A stretch of 64,000 nt of DNA from Planctomycetaceae bacterium (GCA_021732785.1 JAKFUG010000027.1:62001-126000); one strand, 5' to 3'. Numbered from the stretch's first letter, positions 27,250-37,497 are shown. Made by a program: numbers and translations. Notes: a model not told the origin generated them from the sequence alone.

Positions 27250-27288
27250 AACGCGGGCGGACAGCAACAATGGCTATCCGCCCGCGTT
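27250..27288 (+). terminator. Rho-independent terminator after slyD
   Basis: AACGCGGGCGGA (27250-27261) pairs perfectly with TCCGCCCGCGTT (27277-27288), a 12-bp GC-rich stem with a 15-nt loop. TGCATTTTTC follows. This is a textbook intrinsic terminator 25 nt after the slyD stop. Confidence 0.88.
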
Positions 27289-27316
27289 TGCATTTTTCTC
27301 AGAAGCCTGAATCGCC

Positions 27317-27393
27317 GTGTGCCACTGGCTCTGCCAGTGTCTTTTCTTCGCAAGTCATTGCGACAATTCACACTGGCAGAGCCAGTGGCACAC
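27317..27393. repeat. Double-palindrome repeat between convergent genes
   Basis: The arms 27317-27340 and 27370-27393 are perfect 24-nt reverse complements. Each arm contains its own hairpin CACTGGC-TCT-GCCAGTG. The spacer holds a third stem, TCGCAA (27348-27353) with TTGCGA (27358-27363). The element lies between slyD (+) and an exported-protein gene (-), so it can act as a bidirectional 3'-end structure. The design matches the element at 8059-8140, though the sequence differs. Confidence 0.85.
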
Positions 27394-27471
27394 AGGAAAG
27401 AATTCTTGCAATTGAACTTACGCACCGCAATCCAATGCGTTGTGGCGCGTCGGGCTTGTGAAGGCGTCGCG

Positions 27472-29250
27472 TTATTTCGGCGGAACGACGGGGATTTCGA
27501 TTTCCGGCGTAATCAGAAACAACTCGACATTGACCGGTTTCAAGGTCGTTTGTCCCGCGGGCAAGGTTTGCGACAGCGACTCGATGTTCGCGGGGGTCGC
27601 ACTCAGTGCGGGTGCCGCTTGTGCCGCCGTGGCTTTCAAGGTTCCCTGATGGAACGTGAGACGCGTTTGATCCTGCTCGAGTGAAGCGACGTGATACACG
27701 GGATAGCGCCGCGTCGCCAGCACTGACGGCGTGGCCCCCTCCCCCGCGTTGGGATTCGTGGTCTCCAGTTGCAATGTCAGCTTGATGGGTGCCATCTGAG
27801 CGTACTCAATCGTCAACGTCACATCGCGGGCTTCCCCGCTCGTGCCGAAGCCGTTGCTGAACTCGGCGACGTTTTCAAACGTCGCATGCACAAGGTTGTT
27901 GTGCAGGCTCCACTGCGGTGCATCGAACGATTTGTCGCCCCAGACCAGCGTCATCCGGGCCTGTTGCAGATTCCAGTTCGGCGTTGATTGCACCACGAGA
28001 TCGTCGCGTCCCAGATTAAACCGCGGCGCGATTTGTAGCGTTCGCTGCAACGCCTGCACCACCGCCGGCGGCGTCCGGACATCGCCCAACTTCGAAGCGC
28101 ACATCAGCAATTGCGCCGCCGGGATCTCCCGCACGTTCGCCGGATCGGACAACCGAATCGCGAGCTTCGTCTGCTCACCGGAGGCGAGATAGAGTCCGAC
28201 CAACGCTTGCTGGCTTTGCGATTTTTCCAAGTCGACATCCAGGTTGCGCAGGATCGCGTCTTCGGCGATGCTGTATTCACGATGGTCCTTCAACACATAA
28301 GCACACAGCAAGTTGGCTTCCCACACATCGGTTGAGAACGCCAAGGCTTGTTTGGCAGATTCCACCGCGCCCGGCTGCGAAAGGTACGCTTGAATGATGG
28401 CCCGGTTCGCCATCCCCGCGGCGAGCATATCGTCCTTGCGGAAATGGCCGCTGCCGAGCTTCGCGAGTTGTTCGTACGTCTCTGACGACGCGAACAATTG
28501 CCCCATCGACTGTTGTGTCCGCGCGACGTAGTACCAGTACGGAGGATACGTTTCGAGAAATGGTTCCATCCGCTTCAACACGCGCAGCCGTACGGTGGGA
28601 TCGGGTTCCCGCCAGGCGTCTTCGAGTCGGTCGAGATCATCGCCGCGCACCAGCCAGCGGTCAGGAATCTGTTTGTTGCGGGCCATCTTCCATGAAACGT
28701 CCAGAAACTGTGCCGACTTCGACGTCAGCCGCGTCATCCGATCCTTCTCGATCTTCCACGCATCGAGTTCGCGATTCTGCGATTGATTGCGATAGTCCCA
28801 CCAACTGGTCGCCCCTGTCTTCACCGCGGCACCAAACTGCGCCGTGGCCACCGAGGCACCAACCGCCAGCGCGTTCACGGTGAAATCGCGATTGAATTGC
28901 CGTCGATACTTTTCCTTCAGCAATTCTTTCTCGCGGTCACCCACTTGGATTTGTGCGATCTCATCCAGCACCGCCGTATACAACTTGACGACTTCTTCGT
29001 CAGCGATGCCGTTGAGATTCAAATGGTTGAGGATCTTCTCCTGCTCTTCCATCAGCACGCGCATCGACGGATAACGCCGAATCCGGTGAAACGACGCGCG
29101 GCTGTAGTTGAGCGCGACCGCCGCATTGCGACGGGCGGTCTCCGCGGCCGGGTCATCGGCCCGGATTTCAAACAGCATCCCTGCCCATACCATTCCCGTG
29201 ATCATCGTGATCGGGATCGACTGACGGCAAAACCGTTTCAGGTCGCGCAT
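27472..29250 (-). CDS. Exported TPR-like protein of unknown function
   Basis: This 592-residue protein has a cleavable or anchoring N-terminus (ITMITGMVWAGMLFEIRA). Residues 40-160 are helical and charged and include a hydrophobic stretch (VNALAVGASVATAQFGAAV). Residues 200-400 form helix pairs like TPR/SEL1 repeats (YYVARTQQSMGQLFASSETYEQLAKL, QALAFSTDVWEANLLCAYVL). The C-terminal 180 residues are beta-rich and Thr/Pro-rich. No catalytic motif was seen. It appears to be a single gene, with the double-palindrome repeat downstream. Confidence 0.6.
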   Translation of the reverse strand: MRDLKRFCRQSIPITMITGMVWAGMLFEIRADDPAAETARRNAAVALNYSRASFHRIRRYPSMRVLMEEQEKILNHLNLNGIADEEVVKLYTAVLDEIAQIQVGDREKELLKEKYRRQFNRDFTVNALAVGASVATAQFGAAVKTGATSWWDYRNQSQNRELDAWKIEKDRMTRLTSKSAQFLDVSWKMARNKQIPDRWLVRGDDLDRLEDAWREPDPTVRLRVLKRMEPFLETYPPYWYYVARTQQSMGQLFASSETYEQLAKLGSGHFRKDDMLAAGMANRAIIQAYLSQPGAVESAKQALAFSTDVWEANLLCAYVLKDHREYSIAEDAILRNLDVDLEKSQSQQALVGLYLASGEQTKLAIRLSDPANVREIPAAQLLMCASKLGDVRTPPAVVQALQRTLQIAPRFNLGRDDLVVQSTPNWNLQQARMTLVWGDKSFDAPQWSLHNNLVHATFENVAEFSNGFGTSGEARDVTLTIEYAQMAPIKLTLQLETTNPNAGEGATPSVLATRRYPVYHVASLEQDQTRLTFHQGTLKATAAQAAPALSATPANIESLSQTLPAGQTTLKPVNVELFLITPEIEIPVVPPK

Positions 29251-29657
29251 GGGTCATCCTACTCCTCTGGCCGTCAACCCCATTGGTCTTCGGCATGCGA
29301 CAATCTTACAATCGTCTGGTAAATCCTTCTGGAGACGAATGCCCCGTTCGCCCGGAGAAACACGCACTCCGCGTGGTTCCGGTTGATTAGCGAAACTTTG
29401 CTGCCGGGTCTCTTCTTCCGACTAGCGAATCTGCAACGTTTGAAACAACTTTAATACGCAGTCACCGGCAACCATTGCCGATCCACGCCGGGGGCATCAC
29501 TCCCACGACGATAGCACTCTGCGAACGCGATGCCACGGTCTGTCGGAGTCGGTTCGCGCTGTAGAAATTGCGATGTGGCATCGCAACAAGAACGAAAAGG
29601 CCCCGTGAGCGGGCTCAACGGGGCCTTGAGATCGTAGAACGGTTTTGACTCACGGAG
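29251..29657. other. Intergenic region with two hairpins
   Basis: No gene is supported. A perfect hairpin TTGCGATG-TGG-CATCGCAA (29568-29586) sits next to the terminator of the downstream oxidoreductase gene. The rest, 29251-29560, should contain the promoter of the exported TPR-like gene. Confidence 0.45.
29597..29627 (-). terminator. Rho-independent terminator of the oxidoreductase gene
   Basis: On the minus strand AAGGCCCCGT pairs with ACGGGGCCTT, a 10-bp stem with an 11-nt loop, and TTCGTTCTTG follows. It lies about 30 nt after the stop codon of the minus-strand gene at 29658. Confidence 0.8.
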
Positions 29658-30995
29658 CTAAGCAAGCTCCCAGCCTTTGCGGTACTCGCGGGTCACGAAT
29701 TGCTGCGCGTCAGGATTGTTCGTGACCTTCATGTTCACGCCATCCCACGCCACCTTGCCCCCGGCTCGCAAGGCGATGTTGCCGAGCAGGACCGTTTCCG
29801 TCAGCCGGCCGGCATACTCGAAGTTCGACAGCGCAAGTTCGGGCTTGTTTTCCTTGATGGCGTTCGCAAACTCGGTGAAATGGCCGGGAGACTGCACAAT
29901 GGCGGGCTTCTTGAAATCGTCGGGAAACGATTCTTTCGGTAACAGCGTGTAGGTGCTGTGGTAGTCGTTATCGGAGTAGATTTTGCCTTTTTCGCCAATC
30001 ACCAGCGATCCGCTGGCCCCGGGCTTGACCGGCGCGAGAACTTCGTCCGGAGGCAGCTTGCCCCCTTCATACCAGTAGAGAGTGCACGGCCCCAGATTGC
30101 CGCGCGGCCCGAATTCGTACTTGATGGTGCAGAACTTGGGATAACTTTCTTTCCGCAAATCGCCCGTCCATTCGGGATCGGGCATCGATTCCACAGACAC
30201 CGGATCGAACAACTGCAGGGCCATCACCGACATGTTCATCGTGTGGCAGGCCATATCGCCGAGCGCACCGGTACCGAAGTCGATCCAGCCGCGCCATTTG
30301 AACGGTTGGTAAACGCTGGAATACGGCCGCACCGGTGCGGGTCCGAGGAAGGCATCCCAGTTGAGGGTCATGGGAACCGGTTCGGGTTTTTCCGGTCGGC
30401 CTTGCCCCTGCGGCCATTTGGGGCGGTCGGTCCAGATGTGAATCTCTTTCACCTGTCCGAGATCGCCCCGACGAATCATTTCGACGGCTTCGCGCAGTCC
30501 GTTCGATGCCGATCCCTGATTGCCCATCTGCGTGCAGAGTTTTTTTTCCGCCGCAATTTCCCGCATCAATCGCGCTTCGGCGACTGTGTACGACATCGGC
30601 TTCTGGACAAAGCAATGCTTGCCCATCCGCAGCCCGCGCACCGCCGCGAGTGCATGGGTGTGATCGGGAGTGCTGACGGTAAAGGCATCAAAATCATTGC
30701 CGACTTCGTCGAACAGCTTGCGATAGTCGGTGAACTTTTTCGCTTTCGGATAGCGGGCTGCGGCTTTATCGAGGCGTTCGGAATCGACATCGCACAAGGC
30801 CACAATTTCGCCGTGCCGACCGGCATCGTCACGATCGCTGAGGCCTCGGCCATCGACGCCAATGCAGGCGAAGCGAATCGTTTCGAGGGGCGATGTCGGC
30901 TGCGTCCAGCCGGCGCTCGAGGATCCCACCCACCAGGCGACTCCCAGCGCGGTGGATTGCTTCAGGAAATCGCGCCGTGCGGACTGCGGACTCAT
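29658..30995 (-). CDS. Tat-exported Gfo/Idh/MocA family oxidoreductase
   Basis: The ATG at 30995 has GGGAG 8 nt upstream and gives 445 residues. The leader SARRDFLKQSTALGVAWWVG carries the Tat twin-arginine motif RRDFLK. A Rossmann NAD(P) domain follows (IRFACIGVDGRGLSDRD, EIVALCDVDSERL), with the typical STPDHTHALAAV and the catalytic-lysine motif QKPMSYTVAEARLM of the family. Most likely it oxidises or reduces a sugar derivative outside the cytoplasm with tightly bound NAD. Such Tat-exported members are abundant in planctomycetes. The substrate is unknown. It has its own terminator. Confidence 0.9.
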   Translation of the reverse strand: MSPQSARRDFLKQSTALGVAWWVGSSSAGWTQPTSPLETIRFACIGVDGRGLSDRDDAGRHGEIVALCDVDSERLDKAAARYPKAKKFTDYRKLFDEVGNDFDAFTVSTPDHTHALAAVRGLRMGKHCFVQKPMSYTVAEARLMREIAAEKKLCTQMGNQGSASNGLREAVEMIRRGDLGQVKEIHIWTDRPKWPQGQGRPEKPEPVPMTLNWDAFLGPAPVRPYSSVYQPFKWRGWIDFGTGALGDMACHTMNMSVMALQLFDPVSVESMPDPEWTGDLRKESYPKFCTIKYEFGPRGNLGPCTLYWYEGGKLPPDEVLAPVKPGASGSLVIGEKGKIYSDNDYHSTYTLLPKESFPDDFKKPAIVQSPGHFTEFANAIKENKPELALSNFEYAGRLTETVLLGNIALRAGGKVAWDGVNMKVTNNPDAQQFVTREYRKGWELA

Positions 30996-31267
30996 CGGAT
31001 GCTCCCTCATAAGCTGACCTCCCAGGACAGCCTCTGCCACCTTCCGTGTGAACTTCAAGCTCGATCTTTGATAATATCAGCCGGCTCCCATCCGTGCAGC
31101 CGCGCAAGTCGAGAACAGGCTGATTTTTTCGGAAAGTGACACCGTCCTGGTGATCACTCACCCGTCAGTTCGACCAGTGGATAATCCCGCCCGTTCTTGG
31201 CATGCTTCGAAGCGGATTTCAGAGAATGTCTCTGGGAGACGGTATCCTCAAACGGGCGAGGTCCGCC

Positions 31268-32125
31268 ATGTCCGACGATTGGCGTTGGGCGGCGATTCAA
31301 TTGCTGGAAAGCTGGAAACGCGGTGGCGTGTCCACGTGGCAACGCATCGCGCCGGCTCCCCCCCCCGTTCGTCCGGCTGCCGAAGTCTCGGTCGCACCGA
31401 CTCGTCCTGTCGCGCCGGCTGCCCCTCGTGCCGCGGCTCCCCGTCCGTTGTTTAGCCCCAGTGTCGGAGATGAACCGTTGCCTCGCCGTGCCACCGCCGC
31501 TCCTATTGCCGTTCCACGAGCACCGTTCGTCCCGCTCGACTTGTCACCGGAAGATCGGGTGAAACGTCTCGCAGAATTGAAAACCTGCGTCGCTGGTTGC
31601 ACCAAGTGCGGGGAACTCGCGCGAACACGAACCCAGACCGTCTTCGGCGTCGGCAACCCGAATGCGAAGATCCTGTTCATCGGTGAAGCGCCGGGGGCCG
31701 ACGAAGATGCCCAGGGCGAACCGTTCGTGGGCAAAGCCGGGCAAAAACTCAACGACATCATCGCCGCGTGCAAACTGAAGCGGGAAGACATTTACATCTG
31801 CAACATTCTGCGCTGTCGTCCGCCGGGCAATCGCCTTCCCGCTCCGGAGGAAGCCGCGAACTGCCGCGAATGGCTCGACGGACAGATCGCGGTCGTCAAT
31901 CCGGATTACATTGTGTGCTGGGGGAGTTGCGCCGCACAGAATCTGCTGAGTTCCGAACTCACCATTGGAAAACTCCGCGGCCGCTTCTACGAATACGGTC
32001 GCGCGAAAGTTCTCTGCACCTATCATCCGTCGTATTTGCTGCGAAATCCCCCGGCCAAGAAAGACGTGTGGGAGGACATGAAATTCCTCTTCCGCGACAT
32101 GGGCATCGATCTGACAGCCAAGTAA
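31268..32125 (+). CDS. Iron-sulfur uracil-DNA glycosylase (family 4/5 type)
   Basis: The ATG at 31268, with GAGG 7 nt upstream, gives 285 residues. The first 95 residues are Pro/Ala-rich and probably disordered. The glycosylase domain follows: iron-sulfur cysteines Cys111 and Cys114 (with Cys199 and Cys217 as likely further ligands), [17 protein letters not shown] as the uracil-binding motif, and the late motif HPSYLLRNP. It removes uracil from DNA in base-excision repair. The long Pro/Ala-rich N-terminus resembles the extended forms in planctomycetes and other bacteria. No SOS-type operator was noticed upstream. Confidence 0.9.
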   Translation: MSDDWRWAAIQLLESWKRGGVSTWQRIAPAPPPVRPAAEVSVAPTRPVAPAAPRAAAPRPLFSPSVGDEPLPRRATAAPIAVPRAPFVPLDLSPEDRVKRLAELKTCVAGCTKCGELARTRTQTVFGVGNPNAKILFIGEAPGADEDAQGEPFVGKAGQKLNDIIAACKLKREDIYICNILRCRPPGNRLPAPEEAANCREWLDGQIAVVNPDYIVCWGSCAAQNLLSSELTIGKLRGRFYEYGRAKVLCTYHPSYLLRNPPAKKDVWEDMKFLFRDMGIDLTAK

Positions 32126-32143
32126 CGCTCTTCTGTTCGCGGA

Positions 32144-32434
32144 CTACTTCGCCGTCGTCGATTTTGCTCCGGGGAGATTCCCCTTCGCGATGGCGGCCGC
32201 ACGGCGCTTGGCGACAAAGCGGGCATGTTCCTGAGCCTGCAACTGCGCGGCCTGGGCCCGGACGCGGTTGACGGCTTGCTGCTGTTGTCCCGCGCCGTTC
32301 GAGCCGCCACTCATGCCCTGCGTTCCGTGGCGTTGCGGCACCCGACCGGCGGCCGACACGTCCGTGATTCCGATGCTTCCACACACGATGGCGGCCATTG
32401 TGACGAACTTCACCCACGCTGCATTTCGAAACAT
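32144..32434 (-). CDS. Small exported Gln/Ala-rich protein
   Basis: The ATG at 32434 gives 96 residues with a signal peptide (VTMAAIVCGSIGITDVSAAG). The rest is a Gln/Ala/Arg-rich stretch (GAGQQQQAVNRVRAQAAQLQAQEHARFVAKRRAAA), probably helical or disordered. No family is recognised. It is convergent with the uracil-DNA glycosylase gene, ending 18 nt away. Longer in-frame extensions upstream look non-coding. Confidence 0.5.
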   Translation of the reverse strand: MFRNAAWVKFVTMAAIVCGSIGITDVSAAGRVPQRHGTQGMSGGSNGAGQQQQAVNRVRAQAAQLQAQEHARFVAKRRAAAIAKGNLPGAKSTTAK

Positions 32435-32642
32435 GATCGGCCCCGTTCCGGAGTTGAATGTTGATCCCATCGAGCGGTGTTGCCGTTGCAGAACGGCAAT
32501 GAATTCACCGGCTTCATCAGAATCGTACATCCGGGCCGAGGAACGTGAAGACCATTCGGATTCCATCTCCGAAAGCCTTTCACAGATGTTAGTTACAGCA
32601 CGCAAGACTTCACAGAACGTAAGCTGCCGCCGTACGTTTTGG

Positions 32643-34523
32643 TTATTTCGCGGCGGGTTTTGGAGCGGGTGCCGGCGTTGGGGCGGTCACGGCTTTCAAC
32701 ACGAGCATTCCGAGCGGCGGAATTGTGAGTGACAACGATTGCGGATGACCGTGGCAGTTGCCGGGTTCCGAGTACACCCCGCCCGCATTGCCGACGTTGC
32801 CGCCGCCATAATGATCAGCATCGCTGTTGAGAATCTCAGTATAGAAACCGGCTTTGGGGACGCCGATCCGGTAGTCGTGCCGGGGGAGCGGAGTGAAGTT
32901 CAGCACCACGACTACGGTTTCCTTCTTGTCGCGGGAATGGCGCAAGAACGCGTAGACACTGTTTTGCCAGTCGTCGCACGAAATCCAGGCAAAGCCGTCG
33001 GAATTCATATCGGACTGATGCAGTGCCGGTTCACGTCGGTAGATGGCATTCAAGTCCTGCACCATTCGGCGGATGCCGTCGTGATGTTGATGCCCCAGCA
33101 ACGCCCAATCGATTTCAGACTGATGGTTCCACTCGTGCCATTGGCCCATCTCGCCCCCCATGAAGAGGAGCTTCTTGCCGGGCATCGTGTACTGATAACC
33201 GTAGAGCAGCCGCAGGTTCGCGAATTGCTGCCAGTAATCGCCGGGCATTTGTGACAACAGCGAACGTTTGCCATGCACGACTTCGTCGTGCGACAGCGGC
33301 AGCACGAAGTTTTCCGTGAAGGCGTACACCATCCGGAAAGAAAGTTCGTTTTGATGGAACGACCGATGAATCGATTCGCGGCGGAGATACCGCAACGTGT
33401 CGTTCATCCAGCCCATGTCCCATTTCATCCCGAAGCCGAGACCGCCGGTATAGACCGGTCGCGACACTCCGCCCCACGAGGTCGATTCCTCAGCGATCAT
33501 CATCACGCCGGGGAATTCCTGATAGAGTTGCGTGTTCATGTCCTTGAGGAACTGGATCGCTTCCAGATTTTCGCGACCGCCGAACGCATTCGGCACCCAT
33601 TCCCCGGCTTTGCGGGAATAATCGAGATAGATCATCGACGCGACGGCATCCACGCGGAGACCGTCGATGTGGTAAACGTCGATCCAGAAGCGGGCGTTCG
33701 ACAGCAGGAAATCGCGGACTTCACTGCGGCCGTAGTTAAAGATCAACGTGCCCCAATCGGGGTGAAAGCCCTGCCGCGGGTCGGCGTGTTCGTAGCAGCA
33801 GGTGCCGTCAAACGAAGCGAGCGAATGCCCGTCGGTCGGGAAGTGGGCGGGTACCCAATCCACAATCACGCCGATGCCGGCTTTGTGGCAGTAGTCCACG
33901 AAGAACTTGAAGTCGTCGGGCGTGCCGAAACGACTGGTCGGGGCGTAATAACCCGTCGTCTGGTAGCCCCACGATCCATCAAACGGGTGCTCGGTAATCG
34001 GCATCAGTTCGACGTGCGAATACCCCAATTCCTGGACGTATTCCACCAGCATCGGTGCCAATTCGCGGTAGTTGAAGTACTGACGGCCATCTTTCGGCCG
34101 CTTCCAGGAGCCGAGGTGGACCTCATAAACCGTGACGGGTTGTTCATACCAATTGGCAGTGTCGCGCTTGCGAAGCCATTCGTCATCGGTCCAGGCGTAA
34201 TTCCGGACATCGCAAATGACGGAAGCGGTCTTCGGCGGCAGTTCGGCATAAAAGGCGAAGGGATCCGCCTTCTGAAGCAATTGCCCCGTGTTAGAACGGA
34301 TACTGAATTTATAGGCGGTCCCTTCGAGCATGCCGGCCACGAATCCCCACCAGACGCCGGAATCACTGGAGTTGAGCGGGTTCGAGCCGTGCGTCCAGCC
34401 ATTGCCATCACAAATGACGGAAACGTCCTGAGCATTGGGTGCCCAGACGGTAAACCGCGTCCCGGCGATGCCATCGACAACGTCCGGATGAGCACCCAAA
34501 TGTCGGTAAAGTGTGGAATTCAT
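32643..34523 (-). CDS. glgB: 1,4-alpha-glucan branching enzyme
   Basis: This 626-residue GH13 enzyme makes alpha-1,6 branches in glycogen by moving a cut glucan chain. It begins with the CBM48 domain ([21 protein letters not shown]) and has the (beta/alpha)8 barrel with nucleophile Asp in [15 protein letters not shown], acid/base Glu in MMIAEEST, and LSHDEVVHG for the stabilising Asp. The family's extra N1 domain is absent, so this is the short form. The C-terminus has a short Pro/Ala tail ([14 protein letters not shown]). No other glycogen genes are next to it. Confidence 0.95.
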   Translation of the reverse strand: MNSTLYRHLGAHPDVVDGIAGTRFTVWAPNAQDVSVICDGNGWTHGSNPLNSSDSGVWWGFVAGMLEGTAYKFSIRSNTGQLLQKADPFAFYAELPPKTASVICDVRNYAWTDDEWLRKRDTANWYEQPVTVYEVHLGSWKRPKDGRQYFNYRELAPMLVEYVQELGYSHVELMPITEHPFDGSWGYQTTGYYAPTSRFGTPDDFKFFVDYCHKAGIGVIVDWVPAHFPTDGHSLASFDGTCCYEHADPRQGFHPDWGTLIFNYGRSEVRDFLLSNARFWIDVYHIDGLRVDAVASMIYLDYSRKAGEWVPNAFGGRENLEAIQFLKDMNTQLYQEFPGVMMIAEESTSWGGVSRPVYTGGLGFGMKWDMGWMNDTLRYLRRESIHRSFHQNELSFRMVYAFTENFVLPLSHDEVVHGKRSLLSQMPGDYWQQFANLRLLYGYQYTMPGKKLLFMGGEMGQWHEWNHQSEIDWALLGHQHHDGIRRMVQDLNAIYRREPALHQSDMNSDGFAWISCDDWQNSVYAFLRHSRDKKETVVVVLNFTPLPRHDYRIGVPKAGFYTEILNSDADHYGGGNVGNAGGVYSEPGNCHGHPQSLSLTIPPLGMLVLKAVTAPTPAPAPKPAAK

Positions 34524-34803
34524 ATCTGACAGCCCATCATCAACTTAGAGGCGATCGTTGAGCATCCTCGCTCTGCCGGGAGAGGAGTTGCCAAGCCCCC
34601 GGCCGCGACTTTGCGGATTGGATGGTATCAGCCCCCCTACAGGGGAACAATCCTCGCAAAAGCAGAAGTCGGAAGATGTTTTGCTTCAGCCGCGATCCCG
34701 TCCGCAAACTAAACTCGATTGACGAAGTCGTCGGAGTGCGCATCGCTTCGATGAGACAGGAAGGCGAATTAACGAAGATTTTCCGATTCTGTAGCAGGGC
34801 GAA

Positions 34804-35718
34804 ATGGGGGAGCATGCGCGAATTCTGTTGCTCGGCCCGATCGTTCTGATCGGACTTTGCTACGCGGTCGCCGCACCGGGCAGCCTGGATGCCGTGCGCG
34901 CCGGTGCCGAACGGGCAATTCTGCCCCCGCTGCCGTCCGATGCTCCTTTCCAGCAGCGCTGTGCGACCCTCGCCGACGACACCCGACGGCTGCTTCCCGA
35001 CGACTGGACCGTGGTCGTCGCCGTCCCGTTTATTCTGGGAAGTAACGCGACGGCTGAGGAAATCGAGCACTGGCGGCGGGACATTGTCATCCCCACCGCG
35101 CGGGCGTTGCAGGTCGATTATTTCGATACGCCGCCGTCGGAACCGATCACCATTCTGATCGCCACCACCGACGCTGCCTACGAAGAGTGCGTGACGCAGT
35201 TGGGACATCAGGGCCGCAAAGAATACGCCGGGATTTATTCCCGCGCGGACCGGCGGCTGGTCCTCAACCTTTCGACCGGCGAGGGAACGCTCGCACACGA
35301 ATTGACGCACGCGCTGGCGCATGTCGACTTCCCGGACATGCCGGAATGGTTCGACGAAGGCCTGGCATCGCTGCACGAAGACAGCGAGTTTTCTGAAGAC
35401 GGCTTGCAGTTGATCGGCCTGCAAAACTGGCGCGGCGAATTGCTGCGCGAACGGTTCCAGCAAGGGACTCTGCCGCCGCTGGAAAACTTCATCACGGGAG
35501 AATTCAGCGGTCCGCAAGCCGCGCTCAATTATGCCATCGCGCGCTCCCTGTGCCTGTTTCTGCAACAGCGCGGTCGCCTGACGGCGTTTTATCGCAAAAG
35601 CCGGGCAAATCACGAAATCGACCCCACCGCCGGGTGGTCGCTCGCCGCGGTTTTAGGCCACGAGGACCTCGTCGGCGTCGAAGAAGAATTCCACGCGTGG
35701 ATTCAAAAGCGTCAATAG
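34804..35718 (+). CDS. Membrane-associated HExxH zinc peptidase
   Basis: This 304-residue protein has an N-terminal hydrophobic segment (ILLLGPIVLIGLCYAVAAPG), so it is anchored or exported. The catalytic motif HELTH (His165, His169) is followed by a Glu zinc ligand in WFDEGLASLHE (Glu185), the gluzincin arrangement. Glu166 is the catalytic base. It resembles the DUF1570-type predicted peptidases of planctomycetes. The substrate is unknown. An AGGG lies just upstream of the ATG. The gene is convergent with the ExeA-type ATPase and separated from it by an inverted repeat. Confidence 0.75.
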   Translation: MGEHARILLLGPIVLIGLCYAVAAPGSLDAVRAGAERAILPPLPSDAPFQQRCATLADDTRRLLPDDWTVVVAVPFILGSNATAEEIEHWRRDIVIPTARALQVDYFDTPPSEPITILIATTDAAYEECVTQLGHQGRKEYAGIYSRADRRLVLNLSTGEGTLAHELTHALAHVDFPDMPEWFDEGLASLHEDSEFSEDGLQLIGLQNWRGELLRERFQQGTLPPLENFITGEFSGPQAALNYAIARSLCLFLQQRGRLTAFYRKSRANHEIDPTAGWSLAAVLGHEDLVGVEEEFHAWIQKRQ

Positions 35719-35724
35719 TCCATG

Positions 35725-35789
35725 GTCAGTTGTCCGTTGTTAAAGCAATCGGACAGACTCTTCTTCCCCACTGACAACGGACCACTGAC
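35725..35789. repeat. Imperfect inverted repeat between convergent genes
   Basis: GTCAGTTGTCCGTTGT (35725-35740) pairs with ACAACGGACCACTGAC (35774-35789), 15 of 16 positions. It fills the 78-nt gap between convergent genes. The GTCAGT/GTCCGTTGT words are of a kind seen in dispersed repeats of several bacterial groups. A bidirectional 3'-end signal is likely. Confidence 0.65.
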
Positions 35790-35796
35790 ACGCTCG

Positions 35797-37497
35797 CTAC
35801 GCCCGTCCCTGTTGTTTACGGCGGAGCATCGTGAAGAGGTGCCGATAGCGACGCGGCTCGGGTGTCACCTGGCTGCCCGGAAGGTTCGATGTTGCGGCGG
35901 GGACATCATCGCTGCCGAACTCGAAGACCGCACTTTCGGAGGCCGGTTCATCGAGCACGAACTCGGTCTGCGTGTCGTGCAGGATTTCGAGTACGGTCGT
36001 GCCGAGTTGATCTTCCGCGGTGCGGTCACCGGTCGGACAGACGTCGGCAAGTTCTTCGTTAACCGAAATTTCGCTGTCATCACCTTGTGCTGCGTTCAAA
36101 ACTTCCTGAACCGCATCCAATCGTTCCGCGATTTCGTTCGCACCGGACAGCCGCGCCAAGGCGGTATTCCAACTGATTTCTGCATCGGGGAAAAATGCCG
36201 GGATCGGCGTGTCGGCGTGGCGCACCAGCATCGTCGGTTCGGGAAGTTCGACAACGGGTTCGATCACCGGCGCGGGGGGTGGCGACTCTGGCGGCGTCAA
36301 ACCGGCATCGAGCGCGGTGTAACGATCGATCACAACTTCTTCCACGAAGCCGCTCGAGTCGGCATTCATCACGAAAGCCTGTGATGTTGGTGGCGACGGC
36401 ACGCGTCCGCTATCCCAAGTGGGGGGCGTGGCCGCCGCGAAGATCACCATTTCGCCCATGTCCGGCGCGGGCGATTCGAGTTGGGCACTCAGCCGATAAA
36501 CCGGCAAAGCGGTCGGTTCTTCGTCGAATGATTCCGCGGACGCAATGAACGCCGTGGCTTGGGGAATCGTCCATTCATCGTCGGGGATTTCTTCGTCGAT
36601 GACCGCGGGCAGCGATTCGACATCATCGGCCATTGCCGAACTTGTCGTCGATTCCCAATACCGTTCGGAAATGGGATTCCACGGCAGTGAGAGATGTTTC
36701 AAATCATCGAGCGCCGCCGTGATATGACTCGCGGATGCGGGTTGCTTTTCCGCGACGTAGGCCAGCAACAAGGCGTGATCACACAATTGGTTCACGCAGC
36801 GCGGCAAGCCATCCGCCGCCTGGCAGACGAGGTCCACTGCATCGGCGGAAAACAGCTCGTCTGTTCGACCGCCGGCCCAGGTGAGGCGGTAATCGAGATA
36901 ATCCGCGGTTTCCTGTCGTGACAGCGTCGTGAGCGCCACTTGCGCCCGGATGCGATGATTGAGTGCCTGCATCGCCGGATGGACGAGCTTTTCTTCCAGT
37001 CCGGGTTGACCCACGAGAATCAGCCGAACAAGCGGTTTCCCCTCTTGCGCCTGATCCGACAGAATCCGTAATTCTTCCAGCAACGATTCGGACAAGAGGT
37101 GCGCTTCATCGACGATGAGCACGAGTGCCCGTCCGAGTTGATGTAATCGCCGCAACACCGGGGCCAGTCCTAGCCGCAGTTCCTGATCGGTGGGCTTGTC
37201 GAACGGCTGCTGCATTTCACAGAGGAGCGTCTGCAACAAGGATCGGCGCGTATTGAAGGTCGCGTGCCGCAGCAGCACGGTATCGAAGCGCGGGCTCAGT
37301 TCCCGGACGAGGCGTTCGCAGAGAATCGTCTTTCCCGCACCCGCCGGGGCGACCAACATCGCGATCCCCTGCCCTTGTTCAGCGCAGACCACGAGTTCAT
37401 CGATCGCCGCCTGATACGGCCCACCGGCATACCAGCATTGCGGATCGGGGGACGCTGCGAACGGTCGCCGTTGAAGTCCGAAAAATGCTTCGTACAT
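35797..37497 (-). CDS. ExeA/GspA-type AAA ATPase with long disordered tail
   Basis: This 566-residue protein starts MYEAFFGLQRRPFAASPDP, the hallmark opening of ExeA-like ATPases. It has Walker A VAPAGAGKTILCERL and Walker B LVLIVDEAHLL, then a sensor arginine region (HPAMQALNHRIRAQVAL) and a helical lid up to residue 280. The last 280 residues are acidic, Ser/Pro-rich and probably disordered, without the usual peptidoglycan-binding domain. In other bacteria ExeA helps place the type II secretion secretin. Here no secretion genes flank it, so its partner is unknown. Confidence 0.85.
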   Translation of the reverse strand: MYEAFFGLQRRPFAASPDPQCWYAGGPYQAAIDELVVCAEQGQGIAMLVAPAGAGKTILCERLVRELSPRFDTVLLRHATFNTRRSLLQTLLCEMQQPFDKPTDQELRLGLAPVLRRLHQLGRALVLIVDEAHLLSESLLEELRILSDQAQEGKPLVRLILVGQPGLEEKLVHPAMQALNHRIRAQVALTTLSRQETADYLDYRLTWAGGRTDELFSADAVDLVCQAADGLPRCVNQLCDHALLLAYVAEKQPASASHITAALDDLKHLSLPWNPISERYWESTTSSAMADDVESLPAVIDEEIPDDEWTIPQATAFIASAESFDEEPTALPVYRLSAQLESPAPDMGEMVIFAAATPPTWDSGRVPSPPTSQAFVMNADSSGFVEEVVIDRYTALDAGLTPPESPPPAPVIEPVVELPEPTMLVRHADTPIPAFFPDAEISWNTALARLSGANEIAERLDAVQEVLNAAQGDDSEISVNEELADVCPTGDRTAEDQLGTTVLEILHDTQTEFVLDEPASESAVFEFGSDDVPAATSNLPGSQVTPEPRRYRHLFTMLRRKQQGRA

